47,575 nucleotides of DNA from DASSLY01 sp035689185. Lineage in GTDB: Bacteria; Actinomycetota; Actinomycetes; Actinomycetales; Dermatophilaceae. The stretch spans positions 1 through 47,575 of the forward strand of contig DASSLY010000039.1 of the NCBI GenBank assembly GCA_035689185.1, written 5' to 3'. The position numbers were made by a program, and so were the translations under genes. The notes below the pieces were generated by a model that searched no databases, had not been told where the DNA came from, and saw only the letters and a program-made list of their open reading frames with translations. Shown one piece after another: positions 8,951-17,834 of the stretch. Positions within the stretch are counted from its first letter, which is position 1. Each line of letters opens with the position of its first letter.

Positions 8951-10641
8951 GCGTCTCCTGCCGGGTCCAGCTCGTAGGCGTCCACCGGCACGCCGAGGGC
9001 GTCCATGAGCTGGGCCAGGCCGGTGTCGTGGTCGGTGAGGTGCAGCTGGAGCACGGGCCGGCCCTTGGCGGCCAGCACCTGGGCGTCGCCGCCCGCCTGG
9101 GCCTTGATGAAGGTGCCGAAGCTGAACTCGCGGCCGGGGATGGCCAGATCCTGCCGCGGCGCGGTGGTGACCTGCACGTACACGCCGGTGTCCGGGCCAC
9201 CCTTGTGGTATTGGCCGGTCGAGTGCAGGAACCTCGGGCCCCAGCCGAAAGTGGTCGGCCGGCCCGTGTGCCGGGCCACGACCCGGCGGCACTGCTCCAA
9301 CAACCCGTCGCCGATGCGGTCCAGGTAGGCCATGACCGCGACGTAGCCGCGCTGCGGGTCGAGCTGGGCGTACAACGCGTCCAGCGCCTCCCGGACGGTC
9401 GAGGAGGGACCGAGGAAGTCCGGGCCCAGGCTGCGGACCTCGATCGCGCGGTCGGTGAACGCCGGCGCGTCGCCGGCGCCGCCGCTGGCTTCGAGCAGGC
9501 CGCGGGCGGCCTTCTTGGCGCTCTCCACGTCCGGCTGGTCGAACGGGCTGATGCCGAGCAGCCGCCCGGCCACCGCGGTCGCCACCTCCCACAACAGCAG
9601 CTGAGCGCCCAGCGACCCGCTGACGTGCACCTCGCTGCGGCCGTCCGTGACGTCGGTGCCCCTGGTGGCCTGGGTGGCCTGGGTGGCTTCGGCCGCCTCG
9701 CCGACCAGCCGGGCCACCGTGACGTCCGGGGCTGGTGTGGCGACCTCCGGATCGTCGTCGTCCTGGACGACCACCGGCAGGATGCCGGTGCCGTCCTTGC
9801 CGGTGCTCTCGGCGATGAGCTGCTCGGCCCAGTCGGCGAACCCGACCAGGCCCGACCCGTGGTCGACGATCACCAGCTTGTCCCGCAACGGCTGCGTGCC
9901 CCCCATCGCCGCACCCAGCCGCAATCCCGGGTTGGCCTCGTCGTCGGCGGCGAGCAGGTCGGTCACCGACTCCGCTTCGTCCAGCAGCCGCTCGATGTCG
10001 GCGCCGGCTAGGCCGCTGGGGACCAGCCCGAAGGCGGTGAGCGCGGAGTACCGGCCGCCGACGTTGGGGTCGGCGTTGATCACGCGGTACCCCGCGTCCC
10101 GGGCGTCCTTGTCCAGCGGGCTGCCGGGGTCGGTGACGATCACGATGCGCGCCGCGGGGTCGATCCCGGCGTCGCGGAAGGCCGCTTCGTAGGCGCGGCG
10201 CTGGGAGTCGGTCTCCACGGTGGAGCCGGATTTGCTGGACACCACCACCACGGTGTGTTCCAGGCGGTTCCGCAGCGCCGCGCGGACCGAGTCGGGGTCG
10301 GAGGAGTCGAGCACGGTCAGGTCCGCGCCGGCCGTCCCGCAGATGACCTCCGGCGCCAGCGAGGACCCGCCCATCCCGCACAGCACGATGTGGTCCAGAC
10401 CGTGCTGGTGCAAGTCTGCTCGCAGCGCCGATATCTCCCCGAGCAACGGTCGCGAGGACCGGGCCAAGCCGACCCAGGACAACCGGACCGCCGACTCGGC
10501 CTCCGCCGCAGGGCCCCACAGCGTCGGGTCCTGCGCGAACAGCTTGCTCGCGAACCCGGCCGAAACCAGCTCCGGGACGTGCGTGGCGACGGCGTCGGCC
10601 GCGGCCCCGGTGGCGAGCACACCCAGGCCGACCGTGCTCAC
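8947..10641 (-). CDS. pgi: Glucose-6-phosphate isomerase
   Basis: Interconverts glucose 6-phosphate and fructose 6-phosphate. At 564 residues this belongs to the divergent actinobacterial pgi found inside the tal-zwf operon. It has two SIS-type sugar-phosphate sites, including VVVSSKSGSTVETDSQ near residue 146, and catalytic segments GPRFLHSTGQYHKGG and REFSFGTFIKAQA near the C-terminus. A tandem 9-bp microrepeat (CTGGGTGGC-type, about 9665-9690) encodes TQATQAT in a surface loop. The start is GTG 10641, overlapping the tal stop by 4 bp. Confidence 0.94.
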
Positions 10642-11840
10642 GCCCGGCCCGCCTCGGCGTCGCGGGTGTCGGCGCGCTCCTCGCCGTGCCGCACGGCTGC
10701 CTCGTCGGACCCCTCTTGGAGCCCGTGTGAGCTGCCCGTGGCCTTGGTCAGCTCCTCCTCGACGTCGGTCAGCAGCTCGGTCCACGACTTCTCGAACTTG
10801 TCCACGCCCTCACGCTCCAGCACGCCGACCACGTCGCTGTAGGAGATGCCGAGGTGCTCCAACGCGTCCAGCAGGGCCCGCGCCTCCTCGTATCGACCGG
10901 TGACCTGGTCGCCGGTGATCTGGCCGTGGTCCGCGACCGCCTTCAGCGTCTTGCTGGGCATGGTGTTCACGGTGTTCGGCGCAACCAGGTCGTCGACGTA
11001 CATGGTGTCCCGGTAGGCCGGATCCTTGACCCCGGTGGAGGCCCACAGCGGTCGCTGCTTGTGCGCGCCCGCCGCGGCCAGCACCTCCCACCGCGGGGTG
11101 GAGAACACCTCTTCGTAGGCCTGGTAGGCCAGCCGGGCGTTGGCGATGCCCGCCTTGCCGCGCAGCCCCAGCGCCTCGTCGGTGCCGAGCGCGTTGAGCC
11201 GCTTGTCGATCTCGGTGTCCACCCGGGAGACGAAGAACGAGGCCACCGAATGGATCCGGGAGAGGTCCTTGCCGGCTTGGCGGGCCTGCTCCAGGCCGGT
11301 GAGGAAGGCGTTCATCACCCCGCGGTAGCGGTCCAGGGAGAAGATCAGGGTCACGTTGACGCTGATCCCGTCGGCGAGCACCGTCGAGATGGCCGGCAGC
11401 CCCTCCGCCGTGGCCGGGATCTTGATGTGCAGGTTGGGCCGGTCGACGGCGGCCCACAGCTGCCGGGCCTGGTCCACGGTGGCCTCGGTCTCGTGCGCCA
11501 GCCGGGGGTCCACCTCGATGGACACGCGGCCGTCCTGGCCGTCGGTGGCGTTGTAGACCGGCGCCAGGATGTCGCAGGCGTGGCGGACGTCCTGCGTGGT
11601 GAGCTCGAAGACGGCCTGGTCGACGGTGCTGCGCCGCTCGGCCAGCGACTTCACCTGCTCGTTGTACGCGTCGCCCTCGGCCAGCGCGCTGGCGAAGATC
11701 GTCGGGTTGGTGGTCACCCCGACCACGTGCTGGGCGTCGATGAGCTCTTGCAGCCCGCCGCTTTGGATGAGCGGCCGGTTGAGGTCGTCCAGCCAGATCG
11801 ACACCCCTGCGTCGGACAGGGCCTTGAGGTTGTCGGACAT
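10638..11840 (-). CDS. tal: Transaldolase
   Basis: Non-oxidative pentose phosphate enzyme, 400 residues, of the longer actinobacterial type. VTTNPTIFASAL near residue 42 and the Schiff-base Lys140 in HIKIPATAEGLPA are present. Two ATGs are possible. The upstream one (11849) sits immediately after AGGAG with no spacer, while ATG 11840 is 8-9 bp from it, so 11840 (MSDNLKALSDAG) is preferred. It follows the tkt stop by a single base. The last 40 residues are a hydrophilic, Glu/Ala-rich tail outside the barrel. Confidence 0.95.
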   Translation of the reverse strand: MSDNLKALSDAGVSIWLDDLNRPLIQSGGLQELIDAQHVVGVTTNPTIFASALAEGDAYNEQVKSLAERRSTVDQAVFELTTQDVRHACDILAPVYNATDGQDGRVSIEVDPRLAHETEATVDQARQLWAAVDRPNLHIKIPATAEGLPAISTVLADGISVNVTLIFSLDRYRGVMNAFLTGLEQARQAGKDLSRIHSVASFFVSRVDTEIDKRLNALGTDEALGLRGKAGIANARLAYQAYEEVFSTPRWEVLAAAGAHKQRPLWASTGVKDPAYRDTMYVDDLVAPNTVNTMPSKTLKAVADHGQITGDQVTGRYEEARALLDALEHLGISYSDVVGVLEREGVDKFEKSWTELLTDVEEELTKATGSSHGLQEGSDEAAVRHGEERADTRDAEAGRA

Positions 11841-11841
11841 G

Positions 11842-14121
11842 TCAGTCATCTCCTAGCGGACTGTCGGAGCCGGTCGAGCTGCCGAGGAGGTCGGCGTCGA
11901 GCCGGCCCTGCGGGTTGGCGGGGGTGTCGTCGCGGTGGATGGCGGGCGCGGGCATCCCGCTGGCGGCGCGCAGCGAGTCCTTGGCCGCCGCGACCACCGC
12001 TTCGGGGGTGAACCCGAACTCCCGGAACAAGGTCGCGGCGTCGGCGGAGGCGCCGTAGTGGTCGATGGCCACGATCCGGCCGGCGTCGCCGACGATGTCG
12101 CGCCAGCCCAGGGGGACCGCCGCCTCGACGCTGACCCGGGCCCGGACCCCGGGGGGCAGCACCTCGTCCCGGTAGGCCTGGTCCTGGCCCTCGAACCACT
12201 CCCGGCACGGCATGGACACGACCCGCGTCGGGATGCCCTCGGCCTCCAGCTGCTCGCGAGCCGCGACCGCGACCGACACCTCCGAGCCGGTGGCCACCAG
12301 GATGACGTCCGGCGCGAAGCCGTCGTCCTCGTCGGCCGCCTTGGCCAGCACGTAGGCGCCCTTGGCGACCCCGTCGGCGGAGGCGTACACGTTGCGGTCC
12401 AGGGTCGGCAACGGCTGCCGGGACAGCGCCAGCCCGGCCGGCCGGTCGCTGTGGGACAAGATGGTAGCCCACGCCACGGCGGTCTCGTTGGCGTCTCCCG
12501 GCCGGACCACGTCCAGCCCGGGGATGGCCCGTAGCGCCGCCAGGTGCTCGACCGGCTGATGCGTCGGCCCGTCCTCACCCAGCCCCACCGAGTCGTGGGT
12601 CCAGACGAAGGTCACCGGCAACTGCTGGATCGCCGCCAGCCGGACTGCGGGCCGCATGTAGTCGGAGAAAACCAGGAAGGTGCCGCCGTAGGGCCGGGTC
12701 AGTCCCTCCAACGCGATGCCGTTGAGGATCAGCCCCATCCCGAACTCGCGGATGCCGAAGTGCAGGGTCCGTCCGTAGGGCCCGCCCTTCCACTCCTTGG
12801 TCTGCCGGTCAGCGGGAACGAACGAGGGCTCGCCCTCCATGGTGGTGTTGTTGGACTCCGCCAGGTCGGCCGAGCCGCCCCACAGCTCCGGCAGCACCGG
12901 GGCGAGCGCCCCGAGCACCTTGCCCGACGCGGCCCGGGTGGCGATCCCCTTGGGGTCCGCCGGGAAGGTGGGCAGCGCGGCATCCAGGTCGTCCGGCAGC
13001 CTGCGCTCCCGGACCCGGTCCAGCAGCGCGGCCCGTTCGGGATGCGCGGCCCGCCACCCGTCATACGACTGCTGCCAGGCCTGGTGCGCCTCGCGGCCGC
13101 GGTCGAGCAGCTTGCGGGCGTGGGCGAGGACCTCGTCCTCGACTGTGAAGTCCTGGCCAGGGTCGAACCCCAGCAGCCGCTTGGTCGCGGCCACCTCGTC
13201 CGCGCCGAGGGCCGACCCGTGGGCCTTGCCGGTGTTCTGCTTGGTCGGCGCCGGCCAGGCGATGATCGTATGCAGCACCACCAGCGTCGGCTGGTCGGTC
13301 ACCTGCTGCCCTCGCTGCACCGCGGCCAGCAGCGCGTCGACGTCCTCGACGTAGGTGGCCCCTTCGCCGTCGCGGCGCCAGTCCACCTCCTCGACGTGCC
13401 AGCCGTATGCGGCATACCGGCCGGCCACGTCCTCGCTGAACGACACGTTCGTGTCGTCCTCGATGGAGATCTGGTTGGCGTCGTAGAAGACCATCAGGTT
13501 GCCCAGCCGCTGGTGACCGGCCAGCGAGCTGGCCTCCCCGGAGACGCCCTCCATCAGGTCGCCGTCGGAGGCGATGACGTAGATGCGGTGGTCGAACGGG
13601 CTGGTGCCGGGCTCGGCGTCGGGGTCGAACACGCCGCGCTGGCGGCGCTGGGCGAAGGCCATGCCCACGGCGGAGGCCAGGCCGCTGCCGAGCGGGCCGG
13701 TGGTGATCTCCACCCCGGGGGTGTGGTGCACCTCGGGGTGGCCCGGGGTCCTCGACCCCCACGTGCGCAGGGCCTGGAGATCGGCCAGCTCCACCCCGTA
13801 GCCGGACAGGTACAGCTGGATGTACTGGGTCAGGCTGGAGTGACCGCAGGACAGCACGAACCGGTCCCGGCCCAGCCAGTGCTCGTCGGCGGGGTCGATG
13901 CGCATGACCTGCTGGAACAGCAGGTAGGCCAGTGGCGCGAGGCTCATCGCCGTGCCGGGGTGGCCGTTGCCGACCTTCTGCACCGCGTCGGCGGCCAGCA
14001 CCCGGACGGTGTCCACGGCCCGGATGTCCAGGTCGGTCCAGCCCGCCTGGACCGCTACCGGGTCCGGCAGCGAGGCGTCCCGTCGTCTGGCTGCCCCGCG
14101 CTGATCAGCTGGCTCACTCAC
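11842..14121 (-). CDS. tkt: Transketolase
   Basis: Thiamine-diphosphate enzyme of the pentose phosphate pathway, about 759 residues with an extended N-terminus. Seen are NGHPGTAMSLAP, the thiamine-binding ASDGDLMEGVSGEA…YDAN segment, and the second-half signature SVGLGEDGPTHQPVEHLAALRA. AAGGAGG lies upstream on the minus strand; TTG 14127 is at about 6 bp from it and GTG 14121 at about 11 bp. I list GTG as the commoner start, but the two differ by only two residues. First gene of the run down to the NRAMP cluster; divergent from ctaB, as in many actinobacteria. Confidence 0.95.
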   Translation of the reverse strand: MSEPADQRGAARRRDASLPDPVAVQAGWTDLDIRAVDTVRVLAADAVQKVGNGHPGTAMSLAPLAYLLFQQVMRIDPADEHWLGRDRFVLSCGHSSLTQYIQLYLSGYGVELADLQALRTWGSRTPGHPEVHHTPGVEITTGPLGSGLASAVGMAFAQRRQRGVFDPDAEPGTSPFDHRIYVIASDGDLMEGVSGEASSLAGHQRLGNLMVFYDANQISIEDDTNVSFSEDVAGRYAAYGWHVEEVDWRRDGEGATYVEDVDALLAAVQRGQQVTDQPTLVVLHTIIAWPAPTKQNTGKAHGSALGADEVAATKRLLGFDPGQDFTVEDEVLAHARKLLDRGREAHQAWQQSYDGWRAAHPERAALLDRVRERRLPDDLDAALPTFPADPKGIATRAASGKVLGALAPVLPELWGGSADLAESNNTTMEGEPSFVPADRQTKEWKGGPYGRTLHFGIREFGMGLILNGIALEGLTRPYGGTFLVFSDYMRPAVRLAAIQQLPVTFVWTHDSVGLGEDGPTHQPVEHLAALRAIPGLDVVRPGDANETAVAWATILSHSDRPAGLALSRQPLPTLDRNVYASADGVAKGAYVLAKAADEDDGFAPDVILVATGSEVSVAVAAREQLEAEGIPTRVVSMPCREWFEGQDQAYRDEVLPPGVRARVSVEAAVPLGWRDIVGDAGRIVAIDHYGASADAATLFREFGFTPEAVVAAAKDSLRAASGMPAPAIHRDDTPANPQGRLDADLLGSSTGSDSPLGDD

Positions 14122-14391
14122 GTGCAATCACGCCTCCTTGGCCGCCGTTGTCCCGGCCGGGGGTGTACCCAGAAGGCGACGCCCCAACAGCCTCCGGCGC
14201 GAAGTGTCGGACCAACTCCGCGAGCCTATCGGGGCTCACCGGCGGACGACACCGCAGGGCTGCGGGCCGCCCGCGCCATCGCGGTCCGGCGTGCAGGGAT
14301 AGACTCCGCCAGGGTCGGGGCCGCCCCTGCGCGCCGCGGCCACGCCCCAGCCGTCACCGGCCTCGCCCGCCGGCTCAGCCCGAAGGACGAC

Positions 14392-15402
14392 GTGACCGCA
14401 CTGCAGCCGAGCACCGACCATGGTGCCGACGAGGGCGTGCTGGGGATGTCGGGCGCGGCGGCCGCCAGCGGTAGGCGCGCGGCATACCGGAGTCCGTGGC
14501 GAGGGTTCTGGCAACAGACGGTCCCCGACTATGTCGCGCTGACCAAGCCGCGGATCATCGAGCTGCTGCTGGTGACCACGTTCCCGACGATGTTCCTGGC
14601 CGCTGGCGGGTTGCCGAGGTGGTCGCTGGTCGTCGCGACCCTGGTCGGCGGCACCCTGTCGGCGGCCTCGGCGAACACGCTGAACTGCTACCTGGACCGC
14701 GACATCGACAAGGTGATGCACCGGACGCGGCGCCGGCCGCTGGTCACCGGTGCCGTCCGGCCGCGGTCCGCGCTGGCGTTCGGGGTGCTGCTGGGGGTGC
14801 TGTCCAGCCTCTGGCTGGCGGCGTTCGTCAACCTGCTGTCCGCGGCGCTGTCGCTCGGCGCGATCCTGCTCTACGTCGGGTTCTACACGATGCTGCTGAA
14901 GCGGCGCACGTCCCAGAACATCGTCTGGGGCGGCATGGCGGGGTGCATGCCGGTGCTCATCGGGTGGTCGGCGGTGACCGGCTCGGTCGGCTGGCCGGCG
15001 CTGGTCCTTTTCCTCGTGGTGTTCTTCTGGACCCCGCCGCACTACTGGCCGCTGTCGATGCGGTTCAAGGACGAGTACGCCGCGGCCGGGGTGCCGATGC
15101 TGCCGGTGGTCGCCAAGGACGTGGCCGTGGCCAAGCAGGTCGTGGCGTATGCCTGGGCCACCGTGGCGGCCTCGTTGGCAATCGTGCCCGTTGCCTCGAT
15201 GGGCTGGGTCTACCTGATTGCTGCGGTGCTGGCGGGTGCGGTCTTCCTGCTGGAGGCGCACCGGCTGCTGCGCGCGGCCGCCGCGGACGAGACGGCCGGG
15301 CGGCCGGTGCGGCCGATGCGGTTGTTCCACTACTCGATCAGCTACCTGACTATCGTCTTCCTCGCCGTGGCGCTCGACCCGCTGGTACACCTGCCGCTCT
15401 GA
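14392..15402 (+). CDS. ctaB: Protohaem IX farnesyltransferase (haem O synthase)
   Basis: Integral membrane UbiA-family prenyltransferase that adds farnesyl to haem B, the first step to the haem A of cytochrome c oxidase. The 336-residue product has a roughly 45-residue variable N-terminus, then DYVALTKPRIIELLLVTT. The first prenyl-diphosphate site is NCYLDRDIDKVMHRTRRRPL, and the second conserved loop is YTMLLKRRTSQNIVWGG, followed by KDEYAAAGVPMLPVV. About nine helices are expected. GTG 14392 has AAGGA 4 bp upstream; ATG at about 14446 is a shorter alternative. Its partner ctaA lies 2.4 kb downstream on the other strand. Confidence 0.95.
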   Translation: MTALQPSTDHGADEGVLGMSGAAAASGRRAAYRSPWRGFWQQTVPDYVALTKPRIIELLLVTTFPTMFLAAGGLPRWSLVVATLVGGTLSAASANTLNCYLDRDIDKVMHRTRRRPLVTGAVRPRSALAFGVLLGVLSSLWLAAFVNLLSAALSLGAILLYVGFYTMLLKRRTSQNIVWGGMAGCMPVLIGWSAVTGSVGWPALVLFLVVFFWTPPHYWPLSMRFKDEYAAAGVPMLPVVAKDVAVAKQVVAYAWATVAASLAIVPVASMGWVYLIAAVLAGAVFLLEAHRLLRAAAADETAGRPVRPMRLFHYSISYLTIVFLAVALDPLVHLPL

Positions 15403-15890
15403 GCGCACCGGGCGCACCGCCGAGGTGGGCGTGGCGGCGGCGCCGGCGCGACCGGGCGCACGAGCGGGTCGCCGGCGCATCGGCGGGGGTGCGCCTGAGG
15501 CTCCAACGGTGTGCGTGGCGGCGGCGGCGGCGCTGGCGCGACCGGGCGCACGAGCGGGTCACCCGGCGCACCGGCGGGGGTGCGCCTGAGGCTCCAACGG
15601 TGGGCGTGGCGGCGGCGCTGGCGGTGGCGCTGGCGCGACCGGGCGCACGGGCGGGTCACCGGGCGCACCGGCGGGGGTGCGCCTGAGGCTCCAACGGTGT
15701 GCGTGGCGGCGGCGGCGGCGCTGGCGCGACCGGGCGCACGGGCGGGTCACCGGGCGCACCGGCGGGGGTGCGCCTGAGGCTCCAACCGTGTGCGTGGCGG
15801 TGGCGGTGGCGCTGGCGCGACCGGGCGCACGGGCGGGTCACCGGGCGCACCGGCGGGGGTGCGCCTGAGGCTCCAACCGTGTGCGCGGCA
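15403..15890 (+). repeat. GC-rich tandem repeat array 1 (about five units, period 91-97 bp)
   Basis: The marker CTGAGGCTCCAAC recurs at 15495, 15586, 15683, 15774 and 15865, giving periods of 91, 97, 91 and 91 bp; the 97-bp unit has one extra GGCGGT-type hexamer. A partial unit precedes. Each unit contains a perfect inverted repeat GCGCACC-GGCGGG-GGTGCGC (for example 15566-15585) and a G/C-only minisatellite of GGC/GGT triplets. No gene is supported here: all frames are open because of composition, and a 91-bp period shifts the frame at every unit. Related to array 2. Confidence 0.9.
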
Positions 15891-15910
15891 GGTGCCGGGG
15901 CCCACCGGGC

Positions 15911-15919
15911 TGTGGATAA
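15911..15919 (-). promoter_or_regulatory. Perfect DnaA-box-like 9-mer upstream of the DUF559 gene
   Basis: TGTGGATAA on the plus strand is TTATCCACA on the minus strand, the consensus DnaA box. It is the AT-richest spot in the area and lies 41 bp before the ATG of the AbiEi/DUF559 gene, right after array 1. Only one box is seen, so this is not an origin. It may be part of a promoter or a regulatory DnaA site. Confidence 0.45.
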
Positions 15920-15959
15920 CCGGAGGGGCGGGGGCCGGCTTTGGTCGAAGATCGCCTGC

Positions 15960-16886
15960 ATGCATCCTGCGCTCACGATCCGGCTGGCGACCCAGGGCGG
16001 CGTCGTCACGACCGCCGATGCCGTTTCGTGCGGTGTGCAACGCCGCGACCTGACCAGGCTGGTGCGCTCAGGAGCCCTCGTTCGGGTGCGGGCTGGGGCC
16101 TACGTCGAGGGCATCAAATGGCAAGCTGCCACCGAAACCGAACGGCACGGGCTGACCGCAGTGGCGGTGGCCCGTAGCTTCGGTGGGCGCTGGGCCGTGA
16201 GCCACTGCTCGGCCGTCGCGGTCCACACGCTGCCATTGCTGGCCCGGAGCACCGAGGTGCACCTGTCCCGGTTGAGCCCAGGCCGGGCCCGGAGCCGGGC
16301 CGGAATGCGGGCGCACATGGCGGTCGACCCGGGGTTGACGCTCGACGTCACGGGGGTGCCGGTGGTCAACCCGTCGGCAGCGGTACTTCAGGCCGCTGGC
16401 GCACATGGGGTGGAGGTCGGCGTGGTTGCGGCCGATGCGGCAATTCGCCGGCGCCTGGCGACCGCGACGAGTCTGCGCTCGACGGTAGGGCTCCTGTCGC
16501 TCGGCGCCGGCGCGCGGTGGGCCGGGCTTGCCGTCGAGCTGGCCGACGGAAGGTCCGAGTCGCCGGGCGAGAGCCGGACTCGCGTCATTCTCCATCTCGG
16601 CGGGCTTCCTGGCGCCGAGCCGCAGGTGAACATCTACGACGGGGCCAGGCTGGTCGGCCGGGTCGACCTGCTGTTCCGCCGGGAACGCGTCATCGTGGAG
16701 TTTGACGGGCGTTTGAAGTATTCCGGGGAGGACGGTGGTGCGGTGCTGTATGCCGAGAAGCGCCGGGAGGACTACCTGCGGTCCTTGGGCTATGAGGTGG
16801 TGCGTCTCAGCTGGGCGGACTTGGCCGATCCGGCGCGGGTGATCGGCATGGTCCGTGCCGCCATGGCACGGACGGCGGCGCGGTAG
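15960..16886 (+). CDS. AbiEi-like winged-helix plus DUF559 nuclease-like protein
   Basis: 308 residues. The N-terminal 60 residues (GGVVTTADAVSCGVQRRDLTRLVRSGALVRVRAGAYV split over residues 14-49) match the AbiEi-type winged helix. A middle domain with VAVHTLPL and VHLSR follows, as in this actinobacterial family. The C-terminal 90 residues look like DUF559, a Vsr-related PD-(D/E)XK fold: Asp236 in GRVDLLF, Glu247-x-Asp249-Gly in VEFDGRLKY, then EKRREDYLRSLGYEVVRLSW. The nuclease residues look intact. Such genes are numerous in actinobacteria, and their cellular role is not settled. It stands alone between ctaB and ctaA with a tandem array on each side, which suggests an insertion. No partner toxin gene is adjacent. 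Confidence 0.8.
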   Translation: MHPALTIRLATQGGVVTTADAVSCGVQRRDLTRLVRSGALVRVRAGAYVEGIKWQAATETERHGLTAVAVARSFGGRWAVSHCSAVAVHTLPLLARSTEVHLSRLSPGRARSRAGMRAHMAVDPGLTLDVTGVPVVNPSAAVLQAAGAHGVEVGVVAADAAIRRRLATATSLRSTVGLLSLGAGARWAGLAVELADGRSESPGESRTRVILHLGGLPGAEPQVNIYDGARLVGRVDLLFRRERVIVEFDGRLKYSGEDGGAVLYAEKRREDYLRSLGYEVVRLSWADLADPARVIGMVRAAMARTAAR

Positions 16887-16904
16887 CGCACGCCATCACG
16901 TCCC

Positions 16905-17760
16905 CGCGCGCACAAGCGGGTCACGGAGCGCCAGGCCGGGGGTGTGTGCAGGGCTCCAAGGGTGGTGTGCCCGTGTCCGTGGCTGGCGCACCCCGGCGTG
17001 GCCGTGGCTGGCGCACCCGGGCGCACGAGCGGGTCACCGAAGCACCGCCGGGGGTGTGTGCAGGGCCCCAAGGGTGGCCGTGACCGGGGCTGGTGCACCC
17101 GGGCGCACCAGCGGGTCACGGGGCGCATCGCCGGGGGTGTGTGCAGGGCTCCAACGGTGCGTGCAGGGCTTCAAGGGTGTGTGCCCGTGGCCGTGGCCGG
17201 CGCACCCCGGCCTGACTGCGGCTAATGCACCGGGCGCACGAGCGGGTCACCGAGAGCACCGCCGGGGGTGTGTGCAGGGCTCCAACGGTGCGTGTGGGCT
17301 CCAAGGTGTGCCCGTGGCCGGGGCTGGCGCACCCGGGCGTACGAGCGGGTCACGGGGCGCATCGCCGGGGCTGTGTGCAGGGCCCCAAGGGTGTGCCCGT
17401 GGCCGTGGCCGGCGCACCCGGGCGCACGAGCGGGTCACGGGGCGCATCGCCGGGGGTGTGTGCAGGGCTCCAACGGTGCGTGTGGGCTCCAAGGGTGTGC
17501 CCGTGGCCGTGGCTGGCGCACCCCGGCGTGACCGCGGCTAATGCACCGGGCGCACGAGCGGGTCACGGGGCGCATCGCCGGGGGTGTGCGCAGGGCTCCA
17601 AGGGTGTGTCCGTGGCCGTGGCTGGCGCACCGGGCGTGACCGTGGCTGGCGCACCCGGGCGCACGAGCGGGTCACGGGGCGCATCGCCGGGGGTGCGTGC
17701 AGGGCTTCAAGGGTGTGCCCGTGGCCGTGGCTGGCGCACCCGGGCGCATGAGCGGGGGCA
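16905..17760 (+). repeat. Degenerate GC-rich tandem repeat array 2 (about nine units, 82-131 bp)
   Basis: The marker AGCGGGTCA (last copy AGCGGGGGC) recurs at 16915, 17028, 17110, 17241, 17344, 17429, 17557, 17666 and 17751. Units consist of GGGCGCACGAGCGGGTCAC, then GGGCGCATCGCCGGGGGTG, then TGTGCAGGGCTCCAA(C/G)GGTG and a variable run of GCCCGTGGCCGTGGCTGGCGCACC. Unit length varies because sub-blocks are duplicated or lost. Array 1 shares GCGCACGAGCGGGTCA and GCTCCAACGGTG in the same orientation, so both arose from one unit. No gene is supported in this 0.9-kb stretch. Confidence 0.88.
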
Positions 17761-17801
17761 GGCGTGACCGCGAGTGGCACGCGACCGCAGCTGGCACGCG
17801 T

Positions 17802-17817
17802 GACGGCGGCTGCCGTC
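17802..17817 (-). terminator. Hairpin downstream of ctaA
   Basis: GACGGC-GGCT-GCCGTC forms a perfect 6-bp stem with a 4-nt loop, 17 bp beyond the ctaA stop on the minus strand. No T-run follows. It may terminate ctaA and isolate it from the repeat array; a candidate only. Confidence 0.4.
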
Positions 17818-17834
17818 GCAACCCCGCACGGCGG

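Noticed and set aside
12544..14391. Long upstream extension of the ctaB frame
   Set aside because: This part is antisense to tkt and has no ribosome binding site; the homologous protein starts near 14392.
15911..15919. Origin of replication at the DnaA box
   Set aside because: There is only one box, no AT-rich unwinding region, and no dnaA/dnaN/gyr genes nearby.
15699..15959. Longer start for the AbiEi/DUF559 protein running back into array 1
   Set aside because: The extension is translated repeat sequence; the conserved winged-helix domain starts right at ATG 15960.
15403..17760. Repeat arrays as CRISPR or as coding repeats
   Set aside because: Units of 82-131 bp are conserved throughout with no unique spacers and no cas genes, and the period shifts the frame in every unit, so neither interpretation holds.
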